Notes under the pieces: generated by a model
What the model was told of the DNA's origin: nothing
What the model saw: only the letters and a program-made list of their open reading frames with translations
The model's database searches: none
Assembly (NCBI GenBank): GCA_014549065.1
Contig: JACDOX010000165.1
Location: 1,559,332-1,623,331, forward strand
Direction of reading: 5' to 3'
DNA: 64,000 nucleotides
Source: Cardinalis cardinalis
Lineage: Eukaryota > Chordata > Aves > Passeriformes > Cardinalidae
Program-made: the position numbers and the translations under genes
In this document: in pieces, positions 63,690 through 64,000 of the stretch
Layout: every line of letters starts with the position of its first letter
How positions within the stretch are numbered: the stretch's first letter is position 1

Positions 63690-64000
63690 GAGCGCTGCTC
63701 CTGCCAGTTCTACACTCTGCCTGTGGAAGGGTCGGGCTTTGCCTGGAGAGCAGCGGGCAGCCCGGATTTATTTTTGGTTTTTTTTCATTTCCTACAGGAG
63801 CCGGGAAGCCTGGAGCTCCCCAGCGCCCGGAGCCCGCGAGAGGGCGGCATCGGCTCGGGAAAGCCGCCGGGAGCAGCGGCGGGGGAGCGGGAACGGGAGC
63901 GGGGCTGGGAACGGGAACGGGAGCGGAACCGGCAACGGGACCAAGGGCCGGGAACGGGGCAGGGAACGTGGCTGGGAACGGGAGAGGAGCCGGGAACGGG
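63690..64000. promoter_or_regulatory. GC-rich CpG block with GGGAAC repeats at right edge
   Basis: CpG-rich sequence, followed from 63872 by a degenerate hexamer repeat (GGGAAC, GGGAGC, GGGGCT). It is cut off by the window end. A promoter or 5' UTR of a neighbouring gene is possible, but no coding start can be supported. Confidence 0.45.

Noticed and set aside
1..64000. tRNA, rRNA, CRISPR or prokaryotic operon features
   Set aside because: None seen; this is vertebrate nuclear DNA.

Overview
This window is vertebrate nuclear DNA, almost certainly from a songbird. It has 15 short exons with GT-AG borders, CR1 retrotransposon tails carrying the avian (ATTCTRTG)n 3' end, and several LTR types I recognise from passerine genomes. 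Scattered single Ns mark unresolved or ambiguous bases.

Only one protein-coding gene can be supported: a complete monoamine oxidase on the minus strand, from the ATG at 37306 to the TAG at 3331. All 15 exons are present. Every exon from 2 to 14 has the length I remember for human MAOA, and the spliced frame is 1566 nt (521 residues) with no stop or frameshift. Phe199 and Ile326 occupy the two positions that separate MAO-A (Phe, Ile) from MAO-B (Ile, Tyr), so I call it MAOA. Flavin attachment (Cys397), catalytic Lys296 and the Tyr398/Tyr435 pair are intact. The protein is odd in three ways: six of the nine cysteines of human MAO-A are Ser or Thr, the substrate-entrance loop across the exon 3/4 junction is heavily diverged, and the C-terminal anchor is Cys-rich.

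Layout: 1-3330 is 3' UTR and downstream DNA with a CR1 fragment. 3331-37306 is MAOA; its introns hold CR1 pieces, a 417-bp solo LTR with a perfect 6-bp target duplication (19858-20274), simple repeats and a few AT-rich blocks that look conserved. 36880-37960 is a CpG island with GC boxes, a CCAAT box and three different minisatellites, which form the MAOA promoter and 5' UTR. 37990-63630 has no recognisable gene; it holds CR1 copies, at least four LTR-type repeats, tandem duplications and candidate conserved non-coding DNA. 63690-64000 is a second GC-rich, CpG-rich block with a degenerate GGGAAC repeat, possibly the edge of a promoter beyond the window.

The most unusual part is the MAOA promoter with its tandem repeats, since the human MAOA promoter also carries length-variable tandem repeats. 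The cysteine-depleted enzyme with a remodelled entrance loop is the second.
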